Part shown: in pieces, positions 53,031 to 63,000 of the stretch | Layout: every line of letters begins with the position of its first letter | Position numbering within the stretch: the stretch's first letter is position 1 | Origin: Arthrobacter bussei | GTDB taxonomy: Bacteria > Actinomycetota > Actinomycetes > Actinomycetales > Micrococcaceae | DNA length: 64,000 nucleotides | Reading direction: 5' to 3' | NCBI RefSeq assembly: GCF_009377195.2 | Contig: NZ_VJXX01000001.1 | Span: forward strand, 1,550,001-1,614,000 | Position numbers and translations under genes: made by a program | The notes under the pieces: generated by a model | Told to the model about the DNA's origin: nothing | Seen by the model: only the letters and a program-made list of their open reading frames with translations | The model's database searches: none

Positions 53031-53816
53031 ATGCTCAGAATCGTCGACCAGCTCAGAATGGTGCCCGAAGTCGCGCGCCTCGCGGTGCGGACCCCCCGGA
53101 ATGCCGCCGTGGCCTGGGAGGGCTACTGGAGTCGGGTCCGCACCACGGGGCCGGCGGGTGAGGTCCTCTGGGACGCGGAGATCGGGGCCGAGGCGGAGCC
53201 GTACGCCGCTGTCATGGACGAGTACATGGACCCGTCGATGCCCGTGATCGACGTCGGCTGCGGCAACGGCCGGTGGACGCGCTGGCTGTCCCGGCGTTTT
53301 CCGCAGGTCCTCGGCGTCGATGTCTCGGCGAGCGCGGTGCAGCGCGCCGGGGACGAGTCGGAGGGCGTACGGAGCGTCGCCTACCGGACCCTGGACCTGA
53401 CCGTGCCCGGCGCAGGCCGCCTCCTGCGGGCAGAATGCGGCGACTGCCATGTGTTCGTCCGGGGCGTGTTCCACGTCCTGCGGCCGAAGCAGCGCGAACA
53501 GCTGGGCCGGAACCTCCGCGACCTCGTCGGAGCGCGTGGACGTGTCCTGCTGACCGAGACCAACTACCGGGGCAATCCCCTGTCCTACATGCAGAGCCTC
53601 GGGGCGAGGCCGGGCAGCATCCCGGCCCCGCTCCGGCGGGCCATCGGCGGCATCCCCGTGCCGGGCCACTTCGGGCCCGTCGAGCGGCGGGCAGCGCTGC
53701 CGGACAGCATCTGGACGGTGCTGGCGGATGGTCCCGTCCTCATCGAGGCCGTGCCGATGAGCGGCAGGACCACCACCAGCATCCCGGGATATTTCGCTAT
53801 GCTGGGGTCTCGCTGA
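53031..53816 (+). CDS. SAM-dependent methyltransferase
   Basis: A 261-residue class I methyltransferase. Motif I VIDVGCGNGRWTRWLSRRFP, then LGVDVSASAVQRAGDE and a segment GDCHVFVRGVFHVLRPKQREQLGRN. The N-terminal 60 residues are a family-variable cap. Substrate unknown. It is followed 71 nt later by the STAS-like gene. Confidence 0.88.
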   Translation: MLRIVDQLRMVPEVARLAVRTPRNAAVAWEGYWSRVRTTGPAGEVLWDAEIGAEAEPYAAVMDEYMDPSMPVIDVGCGNGRWTRWLSRRFPQVLGVDVSASAVQRAGDESEGVRSVAYRTLDLTVPGAGRLLRAECGDCHVFVRGVFHVLRPKQREQLGRNLRDLVGARGRVLLTETNYRGNPLSYMQSLGARPGSIPAPLRRAIGGIPVPGHFGPVERRAALPDSIWTVLADGPVLIEAVPMSGRTTTSIPGYFAMLGSR

Positions 53817-53887
53817 TCCTTGGTCTCACGGGGGTATCCGGGGCCGATCGGCCCGGGAGCGTCAGCGGCATCACCAGGAGGTGGGCC

Positions 53888-54289
53888 ATGCCCGCAGAAC
53901 GGATCGACGGGGGCAAGGCGACCCTCGAGTTGCTCCCCAACGGCATCCTCCACCTCGAGTGGGACCGTGACAGCACCATCACCGCCGAGGACGCCGCGTT
54001 CGCGATGGCTGCGGTCGACGCCCTGGTCGGCGCCGAGGGCCATCCCATGCTCGTCGACATGGAGACGACGAGGACGGTGACGCGCGGTGCGCGCGCGGTC
54101 TTCGCGATCCCCTGCTCGGCCTCGCGCATCGCCCTGCTCGGCTCCTCGCCGGTCGACCGGATGCTCGCAAACTTCTTCCTGGGCGTGAACTCACCGCCGT
54201 GTCCCACGAAGTTCTTCACCTCGCGGCACATGGCAGTGGCCTGGCTCCAGAGTGCCGCCGGTGAGCAGGAGCATCCGGCGAGCGCCTGA
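53888..54289 (+). CDS. STAS/SpoIIAA-like protein of unknown function
   Basis: A 133-residue protein (GGKATLELLPNGILHLEWDRD; LVGAEGHPMLVDMETTRTVTRGA; DRMLANFFLGVNSPPCPTKFF). The layout (beta hairpin, helix, hydrophobic strand with LVDM, then long helix) resembles SpoIIAA-like/STAS proteins that act as switch partners. No phospho-acceptor Ser is at the usual place. GGAGG 7 nt before the ATG at 53888. Confidence 0.7.
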   Translation: MPAERIDGGKATLELLPNGILHLEWDRDSTITAEDAAFAMAAVDALVGAEGHPMLVDMETTRTVTRGARAVFAIPCSASRIALLGSSPVDRMLANFFLGVNSPPCPTKFFTSRHMAVAWLQSAAGEQEHPASA

Positions 54290-54304
54290 GCCCGGCCTGC
54301 CGCC

Positions 54305-55789
54305 CTACCCGAGGTGGGCGGCCTCGCTCGAGGTGGAGAACTCGTTCCTCGCGACCCTGATCATGAACCACGAGAGCGGCGAGGCCAGCGCGAGCGCCAC
54401 GGCCGCGGCCAGGAAGACCACCGAGTACCCGTCCACGAGGGACTGCAGTCCGCCCGCGGCGCCTTCGGCCGTGCCGGCGCCCGCACCCACGGTGTACAGG
54501 GCGGTGAACACGGCGGTGCCGATCGAGCCACCGATCTGCTGCGTCGCCGTCACGGCGGCACTGGCCACGCCGGAGTCCCTCGGGGCGATCCCGAGCAGGG
54601 CCACGTTCTGCAGCGGCACGAAGATGAAGGCGAGCCCGATGCCCAGGAGGAGTTGCGCGGGCAGCACCTCGAGCGCGTAGGAGCCTCCCACGGTGATGCG
54701 GCTGAGCAGCAGCAGCCCGGTGGCGGCGATCAGCGGCCCGACGGTCATGAGGATCCGGGGGCCCACCTTCGGCAGGAGCCGTGACACCACGCCGGCGCAG
54801 ACGATGATCGCCGCCGTCATCGGCAGTGAGGCCAGTCCGGATACCAGGGGACTCATCCCGAGCACGATCTGGAAGTAGAGCGTGAGGTAGAGCAGGGCGC
54901 CCAGCAGGGCCGCACCCACGGCGATGGATGAGAGGTACGCGCCCGCGCGAGCGCTGTCCGTGATGATGCGCAGCGGGAGCAGCGGGTGGGCCGAGCGAGC
55001 TTCCACGAGGAGGAACAGCGCCAGCAGGACGACGCCGAGGGCGAGGAAGCCGAGGGTATCGAGACGGACCCAGCCGGCCTCGGCGCGCGAGAAGCCGTAG
55101 ACCACGGAGGCGAGCCCGAGGCTCACGAGCACGGCACCCGGCACGTCGTAGCGGGTGCTGCCCTCGGCCCGGCTCTCGCGGAGCACCGGGATGCCCACCG
55201 CGATCGCGACGACGGCGATGGGGACATTCACGAGCAGGCACCAGTGCCAGCTGAAGTACTCCGTCAGGACCCCGCCGAGCAGGAGCCCGACGGCCGCACC
55301 GCCTCCGGCGATCGTCCCGTACACCGCGAAGGCCCGCACGCGATCACGCCCGCCGGGGAAGGTCACGGAGAGGATGGCGAGCGCAGCCGGCGCCAGCAGC
55401 GCGGCGAAGGCACCCTGGAGGCCTCGCGCCAGGAGGAGCGTCTCGCCCGAGGTGGCGATCCCGCCGAGGGCCGATGCGAGGGCGAAGCCGCCCATGCCCA
55501 CGAGGAACGAGCGCTTCCTCCCCCAGAAGTCGGCGATCCGGCCGCCGAGAAGCAGGAGCGCGCCGAAGGTGAGGGCGTAGAGCGTGACCACCCAGCTGCG
55601 ATCGCCGTCGGACATCCCGAGTTCGAGCTGGGCCTGGGGCAGGGCGATGTTGACGATCGTGCCGTCGAGGACGACGGTGAGCTGGGCCAGGGCGACGATC
55701 GCGAGCACGAGCCAGCGATTGGCCGGCGCTCGGACCGGATCGACGTCCGGTGCTGCCTGGGCCGTGGGGCCCGAGGGTGGGGTGGTCAT
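54305..55789 (-). CDS. MFS drug transporter, DHA2 family (14 TM)
   Basis: A 494-residue exporter of the EmrB/QacA class: LTVVLDGTIVNIALPQAQ (motif D1), GRIADFWGRKRSFLVGM (motif A) and motif C around GTIAGGGAAVGLLLGG. It is divergent from the TetR gene with an 88-bp gap carrying a perfect operator palindrome; the classic repressor/efflux pairing. Confidence 0.95.
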   Translation of the reverse strand: MTTPPSGPTAQAAPDVDPVRAPANRWLVLAIVALAQLTVVLDGTIVNIALPQAQLELGMSDGDRSWVVTLYALTFGALLLLGGRIADFWGRKRSFLVGMGGFALASALGGIATSGETLLLARGLQGAFAALLAPAALAILSVTFPGGRDRVRAFAVYGTIAGGGAAVGLLLGGVLTEYFSWHWCLLVNVPIAVVAIAVGIPVLRESRAEGSTRYDVPGAVLVSLGLASVVYGFSRAEAGWVRLDTLGFLALGVVLLALFLLVEARSAHPLLPLRIITDSARAGAYLSSIAVGAALLGALLYLTLYFQIVLGMSPLVSGLASLPMTAAIIVCAGVVSRLLPKVGPRILMTVGPLIAATGLLLLSRITVGGSYALEVLPAQLLLGIGLAFIFVPLQNVALLGIAPRDSGVASAAVTATQQIGGSIGTAVFTALYTVGAGAGTAEGAAGGLQSLVDGYSVVFLAAAVALALASPLSWFMIRVARNEFSTSSEAAHLG

Positions 55790-55843
55790 GGATCTCCTCA
55801 GAAGTGGTGTCGGTTAGAGGGTAGGGACAGTTCCGGAGCAAGT

Positions 55844-55863
55844 CAAACGAACTGGTTCGTTTG
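55844..55863. promoter_or_regulatory. Palindromic operator of the TetR/MFS pair
   Basis: CAAACGAAC-TG-GTTCGTTTG is a perfect 9-bp inverted repeat centred between the two divergent starts. A strong candidate TetR site controlling both genes. Confidence 0.85.
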
Positions 55864-55877
55864 GTTATACTCGAAGG

Positions 55878-56438
55878 ATGCACTCGACGACGGACGTACG
55901 GTCCCGCATCCTCCTGGCCGCCCGGGGAGAGTTCGCGACCTACGGTCTGGCGGGTGCGAGGATCGACCGGATCGCGAGGTCGGCGAGTGCCAGCAAGGAG
56001 CGCCTCTACGCGCACTTCACCACCAAGGCGGCGCTGTTCCAGGCCGTCCTCGACACCAACGCGGCGATGTTCCACGACGCCGTCGTGCTCGATCCCGAGG
56101 ACGTGCCGGCCTTCGTCGGTGCGGTGTTCGACCATGCGCACGACCAGCCGGACATCCTCCGCATGCTCACCTGGGCGCGTCTCGAGGGCGTGGACTACGA
56201 CCTCCCGGGCGGCAGCGATCCCGACGTCAAGCTGCAGGCGCTGCGGCGGGCGCAGGATCTGGGGCGCATCGACGCGGCCTGGGCGGTGGAGGAACTCCTG
56301 CCCCTGCTGTTCGGCGTCGCGCAGGCATGGGTGCAGGCTCCGCTGGCGGCGCACGCGAACGCACGCCGGACACCCCTCGCAGCCCACCGGGCCGCTGCGG
56401 TCGAAGCCGCACGGAGGATCATCGGCTCGGTACGGTGA
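55878..56438 (+). CDS. TetR-family repressor
   Basis: A 186-residue regulator. HTH at residues 9-52 (RSRILLAARGEFATYGLAGARIDRI; ASKERLYAHFTTKAALFQAV) followed by an all-helical ligand domain. GAAGG immediately precedes the ATG. Expected to repress the DHA2 exporter and itself through the palindrome at 55844-55863. Confidence 0.93.
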   Translation: MHSTTDVRSRILLAARGEFATYGLAGARIDRIARSASASKERLYAHFTTKAALFQAVLDTNAAMFHDAVVLDPEDVPAFVGAVFDHAHDQPDILRMLTWARLEGVDYDLPGGSDPDVKLQALRRAQDLGRIDAAWAVEELLPLLFGVAQAWVQAPLAAHANARRTPLAAHRAAAVEAARRIIGSVR

Positions 56439-56519
56439 CGCTCCGAGCCGGCTGCACGACGACGGCCGGGCGTACGACGACGGCCGACCGACCGACGCCG
56501 GGACCCCCGACGGCGCCCC

Positions 56520-57794
56520 TCAGGCCTCGAAGAGCCGCGCCCCCACGTAGCTGCCCTCGGTGGCTCCACCCGGAACCGCGAAGATCCCCGAGCCGACGTG
56601 GCGGATGTACTCGTTGAGGATGTCGGATCCCGCGAGGCTCGTCTGCACCGGGATGAAGGACCGCTCGGGATCGCGCTGGAAGCAGATGAAGAACAGGCCG
56701 GCGTCGAGGCGGCCGAGGTCGTCGTTCCCGTCCACGTAGTTGTAGCCCCGCCGGAGCATGCGGGCGCCGCCGTTGCTGTCAGGGTGCGCGAGGCGCACGT
56801 GCGACTGCTCGGCGATGATCGGCCGGCCGCCGCTCCCCGGCATGGCGAAGTCCGGCGCCGTGAACTCGTCGCCGCCGGAGAGGGGCGCACCCGTCCCCTT
56901 GGTCCGCCCGATGGAGCGCTCCTGCTCCGACAGGCGCGTCCGGTCCCACGGCTCCACGTTCATGCGGACCTTGCGGGAGACGAGGTAGGAGCCACCTGCC
57001 ATCCACGCCTGGTCGTCGCCCTCCGCCACCCAGACGTGCTCGTCGACGGCTGCCGGGTCCTCCGCCTTCACATTGGCGGTGCCGTCCTTGAACCCGAAGA
57101 GATTGCGGGGGGTCACCTGGGCGGTGCTGGTGCTGGACGTGCGGCCGAAGCCGAGCTGGGAGTACCGCAGGGAGGCGCGGCCGAAGGCGATGCGGGAGAG
57201 GTTGCGGACGGCATGCACGGCTACCTGCGGATCGTCCGCGCAGGCCTGGATGCAGAGGTCCCCACCACTGATGCGCTCCTCCAGCATGTCCCCGGCGAAG
57301 GTCGGCAGCTCGGTGAGCACCTGTGGACGGCGGTCGGCGATCCCGAAGCGGTCGGTGCCGTCCGCCGTCGTAAACAGCGTGGGGCCGAAGCCGAACGTGA
57401 TGGTCAGCCCGGTGGGGCCGAGGCCCATCGCCTCGCCCGTGTCCTCCGGCGGGGCCTCGTACGGACCGGCGTCCGGCGCGAAGTCACCCGCGCTCCCGCC
57501 CTGGCTCATCCGCGCAGCGGCCGCGGTCCAGTCCTTGAGGAGTCCGATCAGCTCCTCGCGGGAGATGTCGTCGACGTCGAACGCTGCGAAGTGGAGCCGG
57601 TCCTGTGCAGGCGTGGTGATCCCGGCCTGGTGCTCCCCGTGGAAGGGGTAGGACAGGACATCGGGGTCGGCGGGGCTCGCCGTCGCCTCCGGGGTGGCTC
57701 GTCCGGCGGCCACGCCCGCGCCCGCGCCGGCGGCCGCCGTCACCCCGGCGAGGGTCAGCGCCCGACGGCGGGAGATGCGGAAGGTGCGTGCCAT
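56520..57794 (-). CDS. efeB: Dyp-type peroxidase EfeB
   Basis: A 424-residue haem peroxidase exported by Tat: N-terminal RISRRRALTLAGVTAAAGAG twin-arginine signal. DyP hallmark GFKDGTANVKAEDP with the catalytic Asp, the proximal His in EQSHVRLAHPDSNGG and the haem Arg in RRGYNYVDGND. Third gene of efeUOB, 5 nt after efeO. It may strip iron from haem or oxidise Fe(II). Confidence 0.95.
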   Translation of the reverse strand: MARTFRISRRRALTLAGVTAAAGAGAGVAAGRATPEATASPADPDVLSYPFHGEHQAGITTPAQDRLHFAAFDVDDISREELIGLLKDWTAAAARMSQGGSAGDFAPDAGPYEAPPEDTGEAMGLGPTGLTITFGFGPTLFTTADGTDRFGIADRRPQVLTELPTFAGDMLEERISGGDLCIQACADDPQVAVHAVRNLSRIAFGRASLRYSQLGFGRTSSTSTAQVTPRNLFGFKDGTANVKAEDPAAVDEHVWVAEGDDQAWMAGGSYLVSRKVRMNVEPWDRTRLSEQERSIGRTKGTGAPLSGGDEFTAPDFAMPGSGGRPIIAEQSHVRLAHPDSNGGARMLRRGYNYVDGNDDLGRLDAGLFFICFQRDPERSFIPVQTSLAGSDILNEYIRHVGSGIFAVPGGATEGSYVGARLFEA

Positions 57795-57799
57795 GGCTG

Positions 57800-59002
57800 C
57801 TATCCGAGCAGGGTCGCGGTGATGCGCGAGAGCGGTTCGCTGAGCGCGTTGACGCGATCGGACAGCGCCTTCACGTCCTCCGGGGAGAGCTCACCGTAGG
57901 AGACGTAGGCGATGTCGCGCTGCGCGGCGTCGGGCGCACTCGTCCGGTGCTCGCCCAGCTCCGCGGCCAGGGCGTCGAAGTCCGCATCGAGGGTCGTGGC
58001 GAGGTCCGGGTCCTTGGCCTCCAGCAGGTCGCGCAGTCCGTCGACGAGCACGCGCGCACCCTCGACATTGCCCTGGAAGTCCCAGAGGTCGGTGCCCGAC
58101 CAGATCTCCTCCTCACCGGTGACCTTCCCGTTGGCCACCTCGTCCATGAGGGCGATCGCCCCGTTGGCCAGCTGATCCAGGGAGAGCTCGATGTCCTGGA
58201 TACCGGCGTGCAGCGTTGCCGTGTCCGCAACGAGCTGGGCAGCGACGGCCTCGCGCTCGGCTTGCGTGAGCGGCGTGTACCCGGCATCAGCGGGTGGCCA
58301 CAGGTCCTTCTCGATGCGGTGCCAGCCGGTCCACTCCTCGCCCTCGGCGAGGTCCGCCTCGCGGTTGTCCAGCCGGGGATCGAGGTCGCCGAAGCTCTCG
58401 GCGACCGGCTCCACCCGCTCGAAGTGCATGCGGGTGGTCGGGTAGAGGAGCCGCGCCTCGTCGTCGTTCCCGGCCGTGTACGCGGCGGCGAAGTCATCGG
58501 TACCGGTGACGAGCTGGTCCACCTGGTCCTTCACGTACGCCCTGTAGTTGGTGACGGCGGCATCGATCTGCGCCTGCTCGTCACCGGACGGCGCGACCGC
58601 CGTGCCCGAGTCCGTGACCGTGAACCCGGCCCGGCCCACGCCGTCGCCCACCATCCCCGGCTTGCAGACCGTGTAGTAGGAGCCCGGCTGCGCGTTGACC
58701 ACGAGGTCGCGGCTGATGCCCGGTCCGATGTTCTCGACCTCCGACACGATGCGCAGTCCGTCCTCGGCGAGCAGGTAGAACTCCGTGACCTGGTCCCCGG
58801 CGTTGGTGATGGCGAAGGTGAGCGGACCGCTCTCCGCCGTCGCCGCCGAGACCGCGCACTCGTCGGTGGTACTCGTGACCGTCAGGCCCGCGGATGCACC
58901 GTCGGATGACCCGGCGGACGCGTTGGGGGTGCAGGCGGTCGCGAGGAGGATGCCGCAGGCAGCTGCGAGGGCGGCTGGCCTGGAGAGGCGGGCGGTGGTC
59001 AC
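57800..59002 (-). CDS. efeO: Iron uptake protein EfeO (cupredoxin + M75/imelysin)
   Basis: A 400-residue lipoprotein-like protein. A signal with possible lipobox (CGILLATACTPN) leads to a cupredoxin-like domain (about 45-135; FAITNAGDQVTEFYLLAEDG) and a peptidase-M75 domain (about 150-395; HRIEKDLWPPADAG keeps the HXXE metal motif). Donates iron to EfeU. GTG start at 59002 with AAGGAG upstream overlaps efeU by 4 nt. Confidence 0.95.
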   Translation of the reverse strand: MTTARLSRPAALAAACGILLATACTPNASAGSSDGASAGLTVTSTTDECAVSAATAESGPLTFAITNAGDQVTEFYLLAEDGLRIVSEVENIGPGISRDLVVNAQPGSYYTVCKPGMVGDGVGRAGFTVTDSGTAVAPSGDEQAQIDAAVTNYRAYVKDQVDQLVTGTDDFAAAYTAGNDDEARLLYPTTRMHFERVEPVAESFGDLDPRLDNREADLAEGEEWTGWHRIEKDLWPPADAGYTPLTQAEREAVAAQLVADTATLHAGIQDIELSLDQLANGAIALMDEVANGKVTGEEEIWSGTDLWDFQGNVEGARVLVDGLRDLLEAKDPDLATTLDADFDALAAELGEHRTSAPDAAQRDIAYVSYGELSPEDVKALSDRVNALSEPLSRITATLLG

Positions 59003-59850
59003 TGGACTCCTTGGGGAAGTGGGGGCCGGACGGCGGCGGGCGCGGCGGACCTGCGCATGCTCTGCCGGATGAAGAGGGTCATGGTGGGGATGACGTAGAG
59101 CAACCAGGCGATCCCCTCGAGCCAGGTGGTCGCGGGCGAGAAGTTGACGGTGCCCTTGAGCAGCGTCCCGTACCAGCTCGACGGCGGGACCGCGGCGCTG
59201 ACGTCGAACATGAGGGAGTACAGGCCGGGCAGGATGCCGGCTTCCTGGAGGTCGTGGATGCCGTAGGACAGGACTCCCGCGGCCACGACGATCAGCATGC
59301 CGCCCGTCCAGGTGAAGAACTTCGACAGGTTGATGCGGAGCATGCCCCGGTAGAACATCCATCCGAGGACGACGGCGGAGGCCAGTCCCAGCGCGGCGCC
59401 GAGGATGGGCTGGGTGGTCTGGCCGGTCGCCTGGACGGCCGACCAGATGAAGAGCGCGGTCTCGAGGCCCTCCCGCCCGACGGCGAGGAACGCGACGATG
59501 ACGAGGCCCTTGCCGCCACCTGCGAGGTGGCGGTCCACCTGGCCGTGCAGTTCACCGCGCAGGTTCCTGGCCGTCCTCGCCATCCAGAAGACCATCCACG
59601 TGACGAGGCCGACGGCGATGATCGAGAGGGAGCCCCCGATGGCCTCCTGCGCCTCGAAGGTCAGGCCGTATGTGCCGTAGGTCAGGAGCGCACCGAATCC
59701 GAGGGAGAGCGCTGCGGCGAGCGAGACCCCGAGCCAGATGCCGGGCAGCAGGTCCCTGCGCCCGATCTTGACGAGGTAGGCCACGAGGATCACCACCACG
59801 AGGGCAGCCTCGAGGCCCTCGCGCAGGCCGATCAGGTAGTTCGCGAACAT
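58999..59850 (-). CDS. efeU: Ferrous iron permease EfeU
   Basis: A 283-residue Ftr1-type permease with seven membrane helices and two REGLE iron motifs (GLREGLEAALVV and VGREGLETALFI). First gene of the efeUOB operon; a DtxR/IdeR-like box lies 39 nt upstream. ATG at 59850 is the family-typical start (MFANYLIGLREGLEA); the longer frame to 59910 overlaps the box and is rejected. Confidence 0.96.
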   Translation of the reverse strand: MFANYLIGLREGLEAALVVVILVAYLVKIGRRDLLPGIWLGVSLAAALSLGFGALLTYGTYGLTFEAQEAIGGSLSIIAVGLVTWMVFWMARTARNLRGELHGQVDRHLAGGGKGLVIVAFLAVGREGLETALFIWSAVQATGQTTQPILGAALGLASAVVLGWMFYRGMLRINLSKFFTWTGGMLIVVAAGVLSYGIHDLQEAGILPGLYSLMFDVSAAVPPSSWYGTLLKGTVNFSPATTWLEGIAWLLYVIPTMTLFIRQSMRRSAAPAAVRPPLPQGVQ

Positions 59851-59888
59851 GGGGTGGCTTTCTTGCCGGGAAGGGCCCGTCACCGGGG

Positions 59889-59907
59889 CAAGGCAAGCAT
59901 AACCTAA
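59889..59907 (-). promoter_or_regulatory. DtxR/IdeR-type iron box upstream of efeU
   Basis: On the minus strand TTAGGTTATGCTTGCCTTG matches 14 of 19 positions of the IdeR/DtxR consensus, including a perfect left half. Iron-replete repression of efeUOB is expected. Confidence 0.75.
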
Positions 59908-59981
59908 CAAAGTGGCCGAGACGGGTCCTGGGATCGCCGCTCAGCCCGAGCGCGAGGACTGCACCACCCCGTCCGGAACGG

Positions 59982-60026
59982 CCGCCGGCCCCGGCCCCGC
60001 AGAATCTGCGGAGACGGGGCCGGCGG
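59982..60026 (-). terminator. Terminator of the Ala-rich repeat protein gene
   Basis: CCGCCGGCCCC (59982-59992) pairs with 60016-60026, enclosing a second 7-bp hairpin (CCGCAGA-A-TCTGCGG, 59997-60011). It starts 38 nt past the stop codon and insulates the efe promoter from upstream transcription. Confidence 0.8.
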
Positions 60027-60064
60027 TGGGAACCACGGCTACTCCTCGTCGGAGAGCCTCGGTT

Positions 60065-63000
60065 CTAGTCCCTGGTGCTCAGCGAGCGGCGAGCCCACAG
60101 GCCGGCTGCGGCGAGGAGGCCGAACCCGGCGGCGAGCATCCCGCCGAAGGGGACACCACCCTCGGAGGACTCCTCGGCGCTACCCGTCTGGACGTTCATG
60201 CCGCGGTTGGTCCCGCTGTTCGTGGAACCCTTGACCGGAGTTCCACCGTCGACCACCATCACCGTGCCGCCGCCATCGATGTCGATGTCGATGTCGATGT
60301 CGATGTCGACCGTGACAGTTCCCGCGCAGGCGACGATCGCGGCGTCGAAGAGGTCCTCGATCGCAGCGAAGTCAGCATCGACGCCGTCGGCCTCGACCCG
60401 GATGGCGTTCGCCACCGCGACGGCGACGGCGAGACGTGCATTCGCGGCGATGATCGCCTCGAGGTTCGCCGCGGCGGCAAGAGCGGCCTCGGCGTCGTCC
60501 ACGCCCACCTCGGCAGCAGCCAGGGCGAGCAGCGCGGCATCGAGATCGGCCTGCGCCGCATCGACGTCGACCTGGCCGGCGGCCTGTGCCTCGAGGGCTG
60601 CATCGAGCTCGGCCTGCAGGGCCTCGAGGTCGATCTCGGCCTCGAGGTCCGCCTGGGCCGCAAGTGCCGCGTCCACGTCCGCCTGCAGGGCATCGAGGTC
60701 GATGGCAGCCTCCGCCTGGGCGTCGATCGCTACCTGAAGGATCACCTCGAGTCCTGCCAGCTCCTCCGCCGCTGCATCACGAGCGTCGGTGGCCGCGTCC
60801 ACGTCCGCCTGCAGATCGATGACCAGCTGCGCACCCTCCGCCTGCGCGTCCAGCGCCGCAGCGAGGGCGAGCCGGAGATCGGCGATGAGGTCCTCGCCTT
60901 CGGCCTGTGCCTCGAGCGCCGCGGCCAGGACCAGCCGGAGTTCGACGATCAGGTCCGCGTTCTCGGCCTGTGCATCGAGGGCCGCGGCCAGGACCAGCCG
61001 CAGGTCGGCGATCAGCGTGACGCCCGCCGCCTGGTTGCCGAGGGCCAGGTCGAGGGCGGCCTGCAGGTCGATGATCAGCTGGTCTCCCTCCGCCTGGGCA
61101 TCGAGGGCTGCGGCGAGGATGACCTCGAGACCGTCCAGGACGTCCTGGCCCTCGTTGCGGGCGAGGATGGCCGCGTTCAGGGCCAGCCGGAGGTCGGTGA
61201 TCAGCCCCTCGTTGGCCTCCTGCGCGTCCAGCGCCGCTGCCAGGGTGATCCGCAGGTCGGCGAGCGCGGCTGCGCCGGCCGCCTGCGCCTCGAGCGCTGC
61301 TGTCAGCTCCAGTTCGAGACCCGCGATGGTCTCGTCGCCGGCTGCCTGCGCCGCGAGCGCCGCCTCCAGCGTGACCTGCAGCTCGGCAAGCGCATCGGCG
61401 CCTGCTGCCTGCGCCTCGAGCGCCGCCCCTAGCGTGGCCCGCAGCGTCACGAGCGCGTCCGCGCCGGTCGCCTGGGCAGCGACAGCGGCCTCGAGAGCGG
61501 CGGTCGCATCGATGATGGCTTGGTCGCCGGCGTCCTCGGCAGCGATCGCCGCGGTGACCGCGGCCTGCAGCGTGAGGATGTTCTCCTCTCCCGCCGCTTC
61601 CGCGAGGACGGCAGCATCGAGGGCAGCCTGAGCGGCGACGGCGTCAGCCTGGGCGTCGGAGACTGCACCGCCCGCGAGGACGATCTCGGCGTTCAGGTCC
61701 GTCACCACGCCCTGGGCAGTGGTCTGGGCTCCGACGGCGGCGTCGACGTCCGCCTGGAGACCAACGATATTGAGGCTCACCTGCAGGCCGGCGAGGGCTT
61801 CCTGTGCCGTCACGAGGGCAGCCTGAGCAAGGTCTACTTCCGGGGTGTCTCCGGCGAGGAGCACGTTCAGTGCAGCCGTGGCCGTGGCCAGGGTGGTCTC
61901 CGCCGTCGCGGCTGCAGCTTGGGCGGAGAGTAGTGCAGCCAGCGCGGGAGCGTCATCGAGGGGATCGTCGTTCGCCTGTGCCTCCTCGAGAGCGGTCTGC
62001 GCCGCCACGACTGCCCCCGCGGTCAGGGTGACATCGGCGGCGGCGGTGTCGACAGCTGTCCGGGCGGTGGCGATGAGACCGGTCTGGATGACCAGAGCCG
62101 CGTCGAGGTTCACCTGGGCAGTCTCGACCAGTTCCTCCTGGGCCGCCAGCTGTGCGTTGGCGTCAGCGAGCACTCCGTTGGCCGTTGCGACGGCGGCCGT
62201 CGCGGTGGCGAGGACGCCCTGCGCTGTCGTGAGCTGTACCTGCAGCGCGACGACGGCGTCTTCGAGACCCGGAACCGCAGCTTCCGCTGCATCGAGATCT
62301 GCCTGTGCGTCCACAACGGCCTGCTCGAGCGCGGGCTGAGTGACCGTGGTCGCCGTGGTGAGGTTCGCCTGCGCGGTCAGGACGGCGTCGGCCAGACCGG
62401 GCAGGGCCGCGTTCGCCGCGTCGAGGTCGGCCTGCGCCGACACGACCGCATCATCGAGGAGGTCCTGGGCGGTGACGGCCGCGTCGACGGCTGCCTGTGC
62501 GTCGGTAGCGGTGGCGTCCAGCGTCGCCTGTGCCTCGAGGGCCACGTCGACGGCGTCCTGCGCTTCCGTGGCGTCCGCGTCGAGTCCGATCTGCAGCTCG
62601 AGGGCGGCGTCGAGGTCCGTCCGCACGTCCTCGACAGCGACATCGAGATCGCCCTGTTCGTCAAGGGCAATGTCGACGGCCTCCTGAGCAGCGACGGCGT
62701 TGGCGTCCAGGTCCACCTGGGCGTCGAGGGCGTCGCCAAGGTTCGTCTCCGCCGCCGTGACGGCGGCGTTGAGCTCCGCCTGGACCGCGGTGGCGTCGTC
62801 GACATCGGTCTGCGCCGTGTCGGCGGCAGCATCCAGGCCCACCTGGGCGTCGAGGGCCACATCGAGACCGTCCTGCGCCGCCTCGGCGGCAGCATCCAGG
62901 CCCACCTGGGCGTCGAGGGCCACATCGAGACCGTCCTGCGCCAGCTCTGCGGCAGCATCCAGGCCCACCTGGGCGTCGAGGGCGAGATCGACATCGGTCT

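Noticed and set aside
56456..56486. Two 13-bp direct repeats ACGACGACGGCCG between TetR and efeB
   Set aside because: Short, low-complexity GC repeats between convergent genes; no sign of mobile-element ends.
60065..60200. Sortase (LPXTG) anchor at the C-terminus of the repeat protein
   Set aside because: A membrane helix and basic tail are present but no LPXTG-like pentapeptide precedes them; VPFGG is not a convincing variant.
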